This document shows positions 1 through 9,726 of a stretch of DNA of 64,000 nt, in pieces; positions within the stretch are counted from its first letter, which is position 1, and every line of letters starts with the position of its first letter. A program made the translations under genes and the position numbers. The notes under the pieces were generated by a model. It saw nothing but the letters and a program-made list of their open reading frames with translations, ran no database searches and had not been told where the DNA came from. The stretch comes from Cupriavidus lacunae (GTDB lineage Bacteria > Pseudomonadota > Gammaproteobacteria > Burkholderiales > Burkholderiaceae). Where the stretch lies: positions 1 to 64,000 of the forward strand of contig NZ_QKWJ01000006.1 of NCBI RefSeq assembly GCF_003353055.1. Direction: 5' to 3'.

Positions 1-39
1 CGTATTCTGCCCCTGAAGGGCTGTGTCAGGCATGTTCAT
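1..39 (-). CDS. Start of an unidentified gene, cut by the window edge
   Basis: The first 13 codons of a minus-strand gene are visible, reading MNMPDTALQGQNT. I call it because a good ribosome-binding site (AAGGAG) lies seven bases before the ATG at 39. It also continues the direction of the four genes upstream of it, so it is probably the next member of that operon, 89 bases after the Bug-type protein gene. Too little protein is present to name a family. Confidence 0.55.
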   Translation of the reverse strand, partial: MNMPDTALQGQNT

Positions 40-128
40 TTGCGTGCTCCTTTCGAGAAACGAGACTGCGAATCTTCGTTTTACTCCAGGGGCTTGTTCC
101 TTCGCGGCCCTTCATAGTATCTAGGGAC

Positions 129-1103
129 TCAGGGTTGGATATTAAACGCCTTGACGATGCCGGCATTGCGCTCGAACTCCGCGCGCAAGGACTCGCTCAA
201 TTGCGGCAAGGGCTGCGCCGGCAGCGGCTCATAGCCAAGCGCCTCCAGACGGTCGCGCACCTTGGCCGAAGCCGCGGCCTTGTAGGCAGCCGCGTGGATC
301 TTCTCGGCCAGTTCGGGCGACAGCTTTGACGATGCAATCACGCCCACCCAGTTGCTGAACTCCATGTCGGGGTAGCCCAGTTCCGCAAAGGTCGGCACCT
401 GTGGCAGCAGCGCCGAGCGGCTCTTCGACGCCACCGCATAGACCTGCACCTTGCCGGCGCGGATCATCGGCAGCGACGTCACCATGCCGTCGTACATCAC
501 CGCGATCTGGTTGCCCATCACCTGCGCCAGCGCCGGCGCGGAGCCGGCAAAGGGCACATGCTGCAGATCCAGCCCTGCCTTCTGGTTCATGATCATGCCG
601 GCGTAGTGCGACGCAGTGCCGGCGCTGTACGAGGCAAAGCTGAGCTTGCCCGGGTTGGCCCGAGCGTAGCTGATCAGGCCCTTCAGGTCCTTGGCCGGCA
701 GGCCAGGCGCGCCGATCATCACCATGCGCGAACGTGCCACGGCGGCGATGGGCCTGACGTCCTTCAGCGGGTCGAACGCGGGCTTGAGCACATGCGGCAC
801 CTCGGTCAGCACATTGCTGGCAGTGACCATGATGGTCTGGCCATCGGCGGGCGCGGCCAGCATGGTGGTGATGGCGATGCCGCCGCCGGCGCCCGGCTTG
901 TTGTCGACCACCACAGGGTGGCCAAGGTCCGCCGACAACTGGTCTGCCAGCAGGCGGGCGAGCACGTCCATGGTGCCGCCGGCGGGGGCCGGCACGAGCA
1001 TCCGGACCGGCTTGCTGGTCCAGGCCATGGCGGCGGGAGCAGCCAGCGCAAGGCTGGCCGCGACGGCGGCGACGCGCAGCAGGAAGGAAGGGTGGGTGGG
1101 CAT
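129..1103 (-). CDS. Bug/TctC-family periplasmic solute-binding protein
   Basis: Predicted periplasmic binding protein of the tripartite tricarboxylate transporter (Bug) family, 324 residues, which is usual for the family. The N-terminus is a signal peptide (MPTHPSFLLRVAAVAASLA to an AMA cleavage region), so I start at 1103; the open frame runs further upstream but without family sequence. The body has the family landmarks: KPVRMLVPAPAGGTMDVLARLLA near the mature start, then VVDNKPGAGGGIA, and VQVYAVASKSRSALLPQVPTFAELG near the C-terminus. Bug proteins bind small carboxylates or related compounds. No TctA/TctB membrane genes are nearby, as is common for orphan Bug genes in Burkholderiales. It is the fourth gene of the operon starting with the BKACE gene. 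The ligand is unknown. Confidence 0.9.
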   Translation of the reverse strand: MPTHPSFLLRVAAVAASLALAAPAAMAWTSKPVRMLVPAPAGGTMDVLARLLADQLSADLGHPVVVDNKPGAGGGIAITTMLAAPADGQTIMVTASNVLTEVPHVLKPAFDPLKDVRPIAAVARSRMVMIGAPGLPAKDLKGLISYARANPGKLSFASYSAGTASHYAGMIMNQKAGLDLQHVPFAGSAPALAQVMGNQIAVMYDGMVTSLPMIRAGKVQVYAVASKSRSALLPQVPTFAELGYPDMEFSNWVGVIASSKLSPELAEKIHAAAYKAAASAKVRDRLEALGYEPLPAQPLPQLSESLRAEFERNAGIVKAFNIQP

Positions 1104-1156
1104 GTTGTCTCCGTTATGTTGTATGGATCTTCTGTCCAGCATTGCCCGGCGCGGCG

Positions 1157-1873
1157 TCACCGGGCGGTGATCGCCAAACCAGGGGTGGATGGGGAAGCGG
1201 GAGACGCGCGGGCCAGCGCCCGGAGCATGGCCTCCAGCAAGGCACGTGGGGGCCTCGCGCCGGCGATCGGCGGCGCACCGTTGATCACGAAGCGCGGCAC
1301 GCCCAGGCCGGGATTGGGTAGTGGCGCATCCGCGCCATGCAGCGGCGGCAGCCACGCCAGGTCGTGCGCCGTGGCCGGCACCGACAGTTGCGGCATCGGC
1401 ATGCCGCAGGCGATCGCTGCCGCGTGCAGCACGCGCGGATCGCCCAGGTCCTCGCCGCGCAGGAAATACCCGTCAAACAAGCGGTCGATCAGCGCGGAAG
1501 CGGCCGCGTCGCCGCCTGCCTCGCGCGCGTACCGGATCAGGCGGTGTGCAAGCACGGTGTTTGGCAGGACCTCGATGCGCTCGGGTTCCAGCGTGATGCC
1601 GGCCTCGCGCGCCGCGGCGCATACCTGCGCCTGCCGCAGCGCCACGGCTTCGGCGCTGCCGAGCCGCGCCAGCCTGAACTTGCGATATGGGATGCCGGCC
1701 GGCGGCAGCGTCGGAAACAGGGGGCTGCTGCGCCATTCGACCGTAACGGCCACATCGGGCCGTTCCTGGGCCAGTTGCGCCAGCGCCGTTTCAAGATGGC
1801 GCTTGCCGATCATGCACCAGGGACAGACCAGGTCAAACCCGACCTGGATGAAGAGGGAGGCGGGCTGGCTCAT
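1157..1873 (-). CDS. DsbA-family (FrnE-like) thiol oxidoreductase
   Basis: 238-residue protein of the cytoplasmic DsbA-like (FrnE / 2-hydroxychromene isomerase-like) family. A CPWC active-site motif sits at residues 17-20 directly after the first beta strand (IQVGFDLVCPWCMIGKRHLE). There is no signal peptide, so it should act in the cytoplasm. The family makes thioredoxin-fold disulfide oxidoreductases and some glutathione-dependent isomerases; which applies here cannot be told from sequence. Its start codon overlaps the stop of the DUF1289 gene by four bases (ATGA), so the two are probably translationally coupled. Confidence 0.85.
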   Translation of the reverse strand: MSQPASLFIQVGFDLVCPWCMIGKRHLETALAQLAQERPDVAVTVEWRSSPLFPTLPPAGIPYRKFRLARLGSAEAVALRQAQVCAAAREAGITLEPERIEVLPNTVLAHRLIRYAREAGGDAAASALIDRLFDGYFLRGEDLGDPRVLHAAAIACGMPMPQLSVPATAHDLAWLPPLHGADAPLPNPGLGVPRFVINGAPPIAGARPPRALLEAMLRALARASPASPSTPGLAITAR

Positions 1874-2070
1874 GACAGGGCGCCCGTGGCGGCACGCTGC
1901 CCGCGGCGGGCCGGCGCCGCCGCCAGCACTTGCGCGCGTTCGGCCTCGCTCATCTGCGCCCAGCGGCCGATTTCCAGCCGCGTCCTGGCGCAGCCCTGAC
2001 AGTAGCGATTGGCGAGGTCCATGCGGCAGATGTTGATGCAGGGATTGGCGATTGCGTCAGGGTGATGCAT
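1870..2070 (-). CDS. DUF1289 family small cysteine-rich protein
   Basis: 66-residue protein matching the DUF1289 pattern: NPCINICRMD followed by CQGCARTRLEIGRW and a MSEAERAQVLA helix. The four conserved cysteines suggest metal binding, but the function is not established. I start at the ATG at 2070 because AGGAG lies seven bases upstream. The gene overlaps the DsbA-like gene by four bases and follows the BKACE gene by 57, so all are likely co-transcribed. Confidence 0.85.
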   Translation of the reverse strand: MHHPDAIANPCINICRMDLANRYCQGCARTRLEIGRWAQMSEAERAQVLAAAPARRGQRAATGALS

Positions 2071-2127
2071 CACGGACTCCTGTGGTCCCTGGAGAGGGCT
2101 GGCCATATGCCGGCCCTGTGGCCAGCG

Positions 2128-3186
2128 TCAGGCCGCTGCGCGCAGCGGCAGGTTCTTCTGGCCGGTCTTGCGGTTGGGCGCCATGCCATTGGCTTCCAGC
2201 GTGGCATCGGCGCTGTCGTACCAGGTGCCGATGCGGTAGATCTCGCGGGCTTCCTTGCCCGAGGCGATCTCGCGGCCCAGTTCATGCGCCACGCGCACGC
2301 ACTGCTCGATCTGCTGCACCGAGGTCATGCGGTTGCCATGCTGGTCGATGATGGTGTCTTCGATGCCGCAGCGCGGATGCAGGCCCATCGACATCGCCAT
2401 CATGTTGAACGGCAGCACGTTCTTCAGCAGCGACTCGGCGGTCAGCGTGCAGCCGTCCGGCGCGCGGTGCACGAAGTTGAAGAAGTTGAACGGGTTGGGG
2501 CCGTCGAAGCCGCCGCCGATGCCGATCCAGGTCAGGTTCAGCGGACCGGTGTAGACGCCGGCGCGCACCAGCCGCTCCAGCGTTTCCAGCGCGTGCATGC
2601 CGGTCAGCTGGAAATGCGGCTGGATACCCGAGGCCTGCAGCCGGCGCAGGTGCTCTTCCACCCAGCCCGGGCCGGCCGGGACGGTCATTTCGCGGTAGGC
2701 GGCCTGGTAGGCCGGGTGTTCCAGCGAGGTGCCCTTCAGGTACTCCGGATAGAGCAGCTCCATGATGTTCATCTGCGTGGTGTTGATCGCCACGGTCACC
2801 TGGTCGGGCTTGGGCTCCAGCTCCGCCAGCATGTGGCGGGTGTCGTCGGACAGCCACTTGGCTTCCTGGCCGTCGTCTTCCGGCGCAAACGAGATCGAGC
2901 CGCCAACCTGGATGATCATGTCCGGCACCGCGGCGCGCACGCCGGCGATCAGCTCGTTGAACTTGGACAGCCGCTTGGAGCCCTTGCCGTCCAGCTCGCG
3001 CACATGCAGGTGCAGCACGGTGGCGCCGGCGTTGTAGCAGTCCACCGCTTTCTGGATTTGCTCTTCCATGGTGACGGGGATGTCCTCGGGGAAGTCCTGC
3101 GGCATCCACTCCGGCCCATAGGGCGCCACAGTGATCACCACCTTGTCCATGTTTTCGGGGTGCAGGGAATCGTCAAGGAATTGCAT
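2128..3186 (-). CDS. Beta-keto acid cleavage enzyme (BKACE, DUF849)
   Basis: 352-residue member of the BKACE family (3-keto-5-aminohexanoate cleavage enzyme, formerly DUF849), a normal length. These zinc enzymes condense a beta-keto acid with acetyl-CoA to give acetoacetate and a CoA thioester. The zinc-binding HLH motif is visible in ATVLHLHVREL, followed by family sequence IIQVGGSISFAPEDD. The start at 3186 has GGAGCC upstream; the longer open frame adds residues without family similarity. Substrates vary by subgroup (dehydrocarnitine, 5-hydroxy-beta-ketohexanoate and others) and I cannot choose. It heads an operon with DUF1289, DsbA-like and Bug genes and is divergent from an AraC regulator, with a duplicated operator-like repeat between them. 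Confidence 0.9.
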   Translation of the reverse strand: MQFLDDSLHPENMDKVVITVAPYGPEWMPQDFPEDIPVTMEEQIQKAVDCYNAGATVLHLHVRELDGKGSKRLSKFNELIAGVRAAVPDMIIQVGGSISFAPEDDGQEAKWLSDDTRHMLAELEPKPDQVTVAINTTQMNIMELLYPEYLKGTSLEHPAYQAAYREMTVPAGPGWVEEHLRRLQASGIQPHFQLTGMHALETLERLVRAGVYTGPLNLTWIGIGGGFDGPNPFNFFNFVHRAPDGCTLTAESLLKNVLPFNMMAMSMGLHPRCGIEDTIIDQHGNRMTSVQQIEQCVRVAHELGREIASGKEAREIYRIGTWYDSADATLEANGMAPNRKTGQKNLPLRAAA

Positions 3187-3239
3187 GGATGGCTCCGGTT
3201 GGTTAGTTGGTTGGAGTATCGGCGATAGACCAGTCGCGA

Positions 3240-3276
3240 TTTGATGATCCGGGACATTCGATTTACATTTCGGGAC
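3240..3276. promoter_or_regulatory. Tandem 16-base repeats between BKACE and araC genes
   Basis: Two direct repeats, TTTGATGATCCGGGAC at 3240 and ATTTACATTTCGGGAC at 3261, begin 21 bases apart (two helical turns). The same pair with the same 21-base period occurs at 6740-6776 before the MFS exporter gene. AraC-family proteins typically bind such direct half-sites, so this is probably the operator of the adjacent regulator, controlling itself and the BKACE operon. It lies 28-64 bases before the araC ATG and 54-90 bases before the BKACE ATG. Confidence 0.6.
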
Positions 3277-3303
3277 ACTCAGGGAAAGCCCGGAATCCGC
3301 CCC

Positions 3304-4308
3304 ATGTCCTACTATCTGCGCAGCGCCAGCCTGACCAACTACGTGGAAGTCGCGCGTTCGCTGGGGCTGGATCCATACCAGCACCTAAGGGCGGCGAAGA
3401 TCAACCGCTCGGTCCTGCTCGATCCCGATATCCGCATCCCCGCGGCATCGGTGGGCCGCTTGCTGGATGCGTCGGCACAGGCCGCCGGGGCTGACGATTT
3501 CGGCCTGCGCATGGCCGAGCTGCGCGAGTTCTCGAACCTCGGCCCGCTGGCCTTCGTGGTGCGTGAGGAACCCACGCTGCGCCGCGCACTGGAGTCCATG
3601 GTCCGCTACATGGGTCTGCAGAATGAGTCGCTGTCGATGCGCATCGAAGACAGCGATGACCTGGTGATGATCCGGCTGCAGGTGCTCACCGAAGCGCCGG
3701 GCACCTTGCGGCAGGCCGCCGACCTGGCGGTCGGCGTTGTGTTCCGGATGCTGAGGCTGTTCCTGGGCGCATCGTGGCGGCCGCGCAGCGTCTGCTTCAC
3801 GCATCCCGCACCGGCCAGCACGGCCACGTTTTCACGCGTGTTCGGCATGCCCGGCACCTTCAACCAGGATTTCGACGGCATCGTCTGCCTGGCCTCGGAC
3901 CTGGAAGCGCCGTTGCCGTCGTATGACCCGGTGATGGCGCAGCAGGTAAAGCACTATCTCGGCACGCTGCTGGCGCAGTCGACCGCGGCGACCATGTCGG
4001 ACATGGTGCGCAAGCTGGTCTGTGCGCTGCTGCCCACCGGGCTGTGCTCAGTCGAACGCGTGGCCCAGCACCTGAGCGTCGACCGGCGCACCGTGCATCG
4101 GCGGCTGGGGCAGGAACATACGACTTACACCGACATCCTCGCCGAGGCCCGTGCCGACCTGGTGATCCGCTACCTGGAGAATCGCGAGCGCCCGCTGTCT
4201 GAAGTGGCTGCGCTGCTGGGGTTTTCGTCGCTGAGCGCGTTTTCGCGGTGGTTCAGTGGGCATTTCGGGCGCAGTGTGTCGGCGTGGCGGGCGCAGGTGG
4301 GGGAATGA
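3304..4308 (+). CDS. AraC-family transcriptional regulator (arabinose-binding-like N domain)
   Basis: 334-residue regulator. The N-terminal two thirds resemble the arabinose-binding-like sensory domain found in OruR-type regulators (VEVARSLGLDPYQHLRAAKI, then NLGPLAFVVREEPTLRRALE). The C-terminal ~90 residues are the AraC double helix-turn-helix (CSVERVAQHLSVDRRTVHRRL and LSEVAALLGFSSLSAFSRWFSGHFG, each within one HTH). I start at 3304 because the protein is well aligned from MSYYLR; upstream in-frame codons would run through the operator repeats. It is divergent from the BKACE operon and most likely regulates it, and perhaps also the exporter at 5276-6628. The effector is unknown. Confidence 0.9.
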   Translation: MSYYLRSASLTNYVEVARSLGLDPYQHLRAAKINRSVLLDPDIRIPAASVGRLLDASAQAAGADDFGLRMAELREFSNLGPLAFVVREEPTLRRALESMVRYMGLQNESLSMRIEDSDDLVMIRLQVLTEAPGTLRQAADLAVGVVFRMLRLFLGASWRPRSVCFTHPAPASTATFSRVFGMPGTFNQDFDGIVCLASDLEAPLPSYDPVMAQQVKHYLGTLLAQSTAATMSDMVRKLVCALLPTGLCSVERVAQHLSVDRRTVHRRLGQEHTTYTDILAEARADLVIRYLENRERPLSEVAALLGFSSLSAFSRWFSGHFGRSVSAWRAQVGE

Positions 4309-4362
4309 AGGGAGGGTTTCTTGTGGATTTGGGGGCTTTTGGGCTTGTTGCTATGCGGCTGG

Positions 4363-5181
4363 TTTGTGGTTCTTGGCGGGCGTGGGCTGATTCGCCGGCG
4401 TAGCCGGCGGGGCTGCTTGCTCGTAGGCTTGGTTATGTCGGTCGGGTTCGATGTTGTCGTAGGTTTAACCGCCTGGTTCCGCCCTGCTGGGCGGGTCACT
4501 TTTTGTCCGGAGCGACAAAAAGTAACCAAAAAACGCGTCGCCTCAGGCGGCTGGCCATCAATTTGGTGGTGGGGGTGGTCCGGGCGGTGGTGCTTGCCGT
4601 TTGGCGTGGTTGGCCGTTCGAGCCTGCTACGCACCCTGTCTGTGCCCACATCAACGGACTATTGGACGAACCCGACTTTAGGCGGTTGGCAGCCTGCTAA
4701 GTACCGCGTCGGTGGGACGCCTACGGCTGCGCTTCGCGCCGGCCCTAACGTGGCAAGCGGACGGCCACGTCCTGATTTGCGTTCTTTTTTTTGGGGCTCG
4801 GCATCCCGACCGCGCCGTGCGAGCGCAGCGACGCACTCCGTGCCCGAGCACCCGACCTGCGATACTGAGTGCGCGCATCGCAGCCGAAGGCGTCCCACCG
4901 ATGACCTCGTTAGCAGGCTGCCAATAGCCTAAAGTCGGGTTCGTCCAATAGTCCGTCGACGTAGGCACCGGACAGGGTGCGTAGCAGGGTCGAACGGCCA
5001 ACCACGCCAAACGGCAAGCACCGCCGCCCGGACCACCCCCACCACCAAATTGATGGCCAGCCGCCTGAGGCGACGCGTTTTTTGGTTACTTTTTGTCGCT
5101 CGGACAAAAAGTGACCCGCCCAGCAGGGCGGAACCAGGCGCTTAAACCTACGACAACATCGAACCCGACCTACATAACCAA
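4363..5181. repeat. Large imperfect palindromic repeat element, copy 1
   Basis: About 820 bases with no supportable gene. The arms, roughly 4429-4740 and 4870-5181, are reverse complements of each other with a short unique centre. Each arm holds a small hairpin (ACTTTTTGTCCGAGCGACAAAAAGT-like, near 4498 and 5089) that could end transcription in either direction. A second copy lies at 36342-37182. The inner part of copy 1's left arm matches copy 2's right arm almost perfectly, so the core is in opposite orientation in the two copies. Both copies sit between convergent genes. No transposase is present, and short frames inside it are repeat sequence, not genes. Confidence 0.85.
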
Positions 5182-5275
5182 ACCAGCAACCAGCATTCGG
5201 CAACATGGTCGCGCAGGCCCGACACCATCAGGACGGTGTGGGTAGGTGTAGCAGTCATAAACGGATGGGAAGAGG

Positions 5276-6628
5276 TCAGGCGGAAGCGCCAGGATCAGCA
5301 CGGAGTGCAGGATGGTCAGGGCTTTCCAGGCGCCGCAGGTCCGCGGCATAGTGGCGGCGGCCGATGCAGAACAGGAGCGCAGCAGCGGCACTGGCTAGCG
5401 GAATCCATTGCAGGGCGCCGGCCAGCCCGATACGGTCGGCCAGCACGCCGGTTAGAAACGGGCCGGGCGCCAGCCCCAGCAGGTTGTTGATCAGCGTCAG
5501 CGTGGCGAAGGCGGTCGCATGGATGGCAGGCTGCGCCAGGTTGGCCACCATGGCGCTGGCAGGGCCGGCGGTGCCGCCAGCTACCAGCATGCCGGCACCG
5601 ATCAGGGCCAGTTGGGCCGGCCCTGTGTGCAGCCGGAACCCGGTCATGAGAAGCAGGCAGCAGACCACGCTGTACGCAATCGCCATCTGCCATTTGCGCG
5701 CGGGCGCGTGGCGCGCCACGCGGTCGGTCAGCGCGCCGCAGATCACCATGCCCACGCCCGCGATCATCACCAGCAGCGCCGCGGCCACACCGGCGTTGCC
5801 GGTTGCCATGCCATAGTCGCGCGACAGAAAGCTGGGCAGCCAGGCCTGCAGCGACGCCAGCACCAGCAGTTGCAGCGCGCTGCCCATGCAGGCACACAGC
5901 ACGGAGGGGACCATCAGCAGTTCGCGCACGATCCGGCGCGCCGCAATCTGCCGGGCCGGGGCCGCGCTGCCACTGGCCCCGCCCATGCGTTCCTGAAGCC
6001 CGCGCAGGCGCTCCTCGCTGATCGTCAGGTAGTAGCAGGCCACCAGCACCAGCCCGAAGGCGGCGATCCCCGCAAAGGCGGCACGCCAGCCGAAGTGGGC
6101 GGAAAGGACGCCGCCCAGTGCCATGCCAAGCACGGAGCCAAAGGCACCGCCTGCCATGAACGCGGCGCTGAGGCTGGCGCGCAGATGGCGCGGGAACACC
6201 GACACCACCACGGCAATGCCCACGCTGCCATACGCCGCCTCGCCGATGCCGACGCAGAGCCGCGCCAGGAACATCTGGCCGAAGCTGTCCGCCACCGCGC
6301 AACCCAGCGTGGCGAGGCTCCAGAGCGCGGCCATCAGGATCAGGCTGCGCACACGCCCCCAGCGGTCGGCCAGCAGCGACAGCGGCAGCGCAAGCACGCC
6401 CACCATCAGCGCCACCACGCCGCCCAGCGCGCCCAGCTCCGTATCGCCGAGCTGCCACTCGGCCTTCAGCAGCGGGAACACCGCGTTGAGCACCTGGCGC
6501 GACATGTAGTCCGACAGCAGCAGCCCGAAAGTCAGGGCAAAGACAAGCCACGCATAGCGCGGTCCGGCGGCAGCCGGCACGGCCGGCACGACCGGCTCCG
6601 CGGCAACGGCAAGATGGGGTCTGGACAT
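5276..6628 (-). CDS. Major facilitator superfamily transporter
   Basis: 450-residue MFS permease with about 12 hydrophobic segments, acting in the inner membrane. The loop 2-3 signature is present (SLLADRWGRVRSLILMAALW), as is RLCVGIGEAAYGSVG, typical of the anion:cation symporter / spinster-like branch. I start at 6628 (MSRPHLAVAAE), which has CGGAGA upstream; the longer frame passes through the operator repeats and a terminator. Its substrate is not evident. The tandem repeat 112-148 bases before its start matches the one at the BKACE/araC promoter, so the transporter may serve the same catabolic regulon. Its 3' end faces the palindromic repeat. Confidence 0.88.
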   Translation of the reverse strand: MSRPHLAVAAEPVVPAVPAAAGPRYAWLVFALTFGLLLSDYMSRQVLNAVFPLLKAEWQLGDTELGALGGVVALMVGVLALPLSLLADRWGRVRSLILMAALWSLATLGCAVADSFGQMFLARLCVGIGEAAYGSVGIAVVVSVFPRHLRASLSAAFMAGGAFGSVLGMALGGVLSAHFGWRAAFAGIAAFGLVLVACYYLTISEERLRGLQERMGGASGSAAPARQIAARRIVRELLMVPSVLCACMGSALQLLVLASLQAWLPSFLSRDYGMATGNAGVAAALLVMIAGVGMVICGALTDRVARHAPARKWQMAIAYSVVCCLLLMTGFRLHTGPAQLALIGAGMLVAGGTAGPASAMVANLAQPAIHATAFATLTLINNLLGLAPGPFLTGVLADRIGLAGALQWIPLASAAAALLFCIGRRHYAADLRRLESPDHPALRADPGASA

Positions 6629-6739
6629 GGTCGGGCGTCTCCGGAAGCAAGCCGGCGGTCTTCGCGCCGCCGGACGTTCACTGCGCGCACCCGCAGGGGT
6701 GGCAAGCCCAGCCAGTATCTGGCGATCGGGACGCCGCGG

Positions 6740-6776
6740 TTTGATATTCCGGGACGTACGTTTGACATTCCGGGAC
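6740..6776. promoter_or_regulatory. Tandem 16-base repeats upstream of the MFS gene
   Basis: TTTGATATTCCGGGAC at 6740 and TTTGACATTCCGGGAC at 6761 are direct repeats 21 bases apart, differing at one or two positions. They share sequence, spacing and a following GGGAAA with the pair at 3240-3276. This is likely an AraC-family operator for the minus-strand MFS gene, probably bound by the regulator at 3304-4308. Confidence 0.6.
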
Positions 6777-6798
6777 AGTTGGGGAAAACGCCGAGACG

Positions 6799-6830
6799 AA
6801 AAAAAAACCGGCACCCGAAGGTGCCGGTTT
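6799..6830 (-). terminator. Rho-independent terminator of argG
   Basis: Read on the minus strand, AAACCGGCACC pairs with GGTGCCGGTTT across a four-base loop and is followed by an unbroken run of T. It lies about 35 bases after the argG stop codon. Confidence 0.9.
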
Positions 6831-6866
6831 CTGGCTGCCCCGCCGTCAGGCAAGGCGCAGTGAGGC

Positions 6867-8504
<1,638 letters not shown>

Positions 8505-9677
8505 ATGCTGCATCGCGCCCTGGAAGGCGTCCGGGTCCTGGACCTGTCACGCATCCTGGCTGGTCCCTGGTGTACCCAGAACCTGGCCGACCTGGGCGCC
8601 GAGGTGACCAAGGTCGAGCACCCCGAGCGCGGCGACGATACCCGCGGCTGGGGCCCGCCCTACCTGGAAGCGCCCGAGGGCAACGAAGGCACCGGTGGGG
8701 CTCAGCGCCTGTCCGGCTACTTCATCTGCTGCAACCGCGGCAAGCGCTCGGTCGCGATCGACTACGGCACGCCCGAGGGCGCGGCGCAGGTGCGCGAACT
8801 GGCGCGCGAGGCCGACGTGCTGGTCGAGAACTACAAGGTCGGCACGCTGCGCCGCTACGGGCTGGATTACGACACGCTCAAGGCCATCAACCCGTGCCTG
8901 GTCTACCTGTCGATCACCGGCTTCGGCCAGAGCGGGCCGATGGCGGACAAACCCGGCTACGACTATGTGTTCCAGGGCATGGGCGGGCTGATGAGCTACA
9001 CCGGCCAGCCCGATGGCACGCCCGGCGCCGGCCCGCTGCGCACCGGCGTGGCCGTGGTGGACCTGAGCACCGGGATGTATGCCACCTCCGCGGTACTGGC
9101 CGCGCTGTACCAGCGCCAGTCGACCGGCCTGGGCGTGCACCTGGATATCGCGCTGCTGGATGTCGCGGTAGCCATGAACGCCAACCAGGCCGCCAACTAC
9201 CTGGTGTCGGGCCAGAACCCGCAGCGCAGCGGCAACGCCCATCCCAACTGCGCGCCCTATGAAGTGTTCCGCTGCGCCGACGGCCACCTGATCCTGGCCA
9301 TCGGCAATGACGGCCAGTTCGCGCGCTTTTGCGCCGTGGCCGGCATGCCGGAGCTCGCGCAGGACCCGCGCTACGCCACCAACTCCGCGCGCATCGAACA
9401 TCTGCCCGCGCTGCGCGCCCTGTTGACCAATCTCTTCCCCACGCGCACCCGCTCGGCATGGACCGATGCCTTCGATGCGGCCGGCGTGCCGTGGGGGCCG
9501 ATCCACACCATGGATGAGGTCTTCGCCCACCCGCAGGTGCGGCATCGCGGCCTGATGCAGGTAGCCGAGCACCCCGTCATGGGCCGCGTGCCCATGGTGC
9601 GCAATCCGATGCTGGCCGGGCACGACCTGCCCCTGCCACCGCCGCCGCTGCTGGGCGAGCACACCCTCGCAGGCTGA
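8505..9677 (+). CDS. CaiB/BaiF (class III) CoA-transferase family protein
   Basis: 390-residue family III CoA-transferase, a normal length. These enzymes move CoA between carboxylic acids through an aspartyl-CoA intermediate. Visible signatures are GVRVLDLSRILAGPWCTQ at the N-terminus, then ADVLVENYKVGTLRRYGLDY, then YLSITGFGQSGP, and GVAVVDLSTGMYA carrying the probable catalytic Asp. The start at 8505 follows GGAG by six bases and fits the usual N-terminus. It is first in a probable operon with a Bug protein and an enoyl-CoA hydratase-like gene, suggesting uptake and CoA-dependent breakdown of a carboxylic acid. The substrate cannot be deduced. Confidence 0.93.
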   Translation: MLHRALEGVRVLDLSRILAGPWCTQNLADLGAEVTKVEHPERGDDTRGWGPPYLEAPEGNEGTGGAQRLSGYFICCNRGKRSVAIDYGTPEGAAQVRELAREADVLVENYKVGTLRRYGLDYDTLKAINPCLVYLSITGFGQSGPMADKPGYDYVFQGMGGLMSYTGQPDGTPGAGPLRTGVAVVDLSTGMYATSAVLAALYQRQSTGLGVHLDIALLDVAVAMNANQAANYLVSGQNPQRSGNAHPNCAPYEVFRCADGHLILAIGNDGQFARFCAVAGMPELAQDPRYATNSARIEHLPALRALLTNLFPTRTRSAWTDAFDAAGVPWGPIHTMDEVFAHPQVRHRGLMQVAEHPVMGRVPMVRNPMLAGHDLPLPPPPLLGEHTLAG

Positions 9678-9726
9678 ACCGCGCGTAGGCCCCCAAAAGA
9701 CTGATAACCCTGACACGGAGACACCG

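Noticed and set aside
4321-4932. Protein-coding genes inside the palindromic repeats
   Set aside because: Frames exist on both strands of both copies but encode the same repeat sequence, with no ribosome-binding sites or conserved domains.
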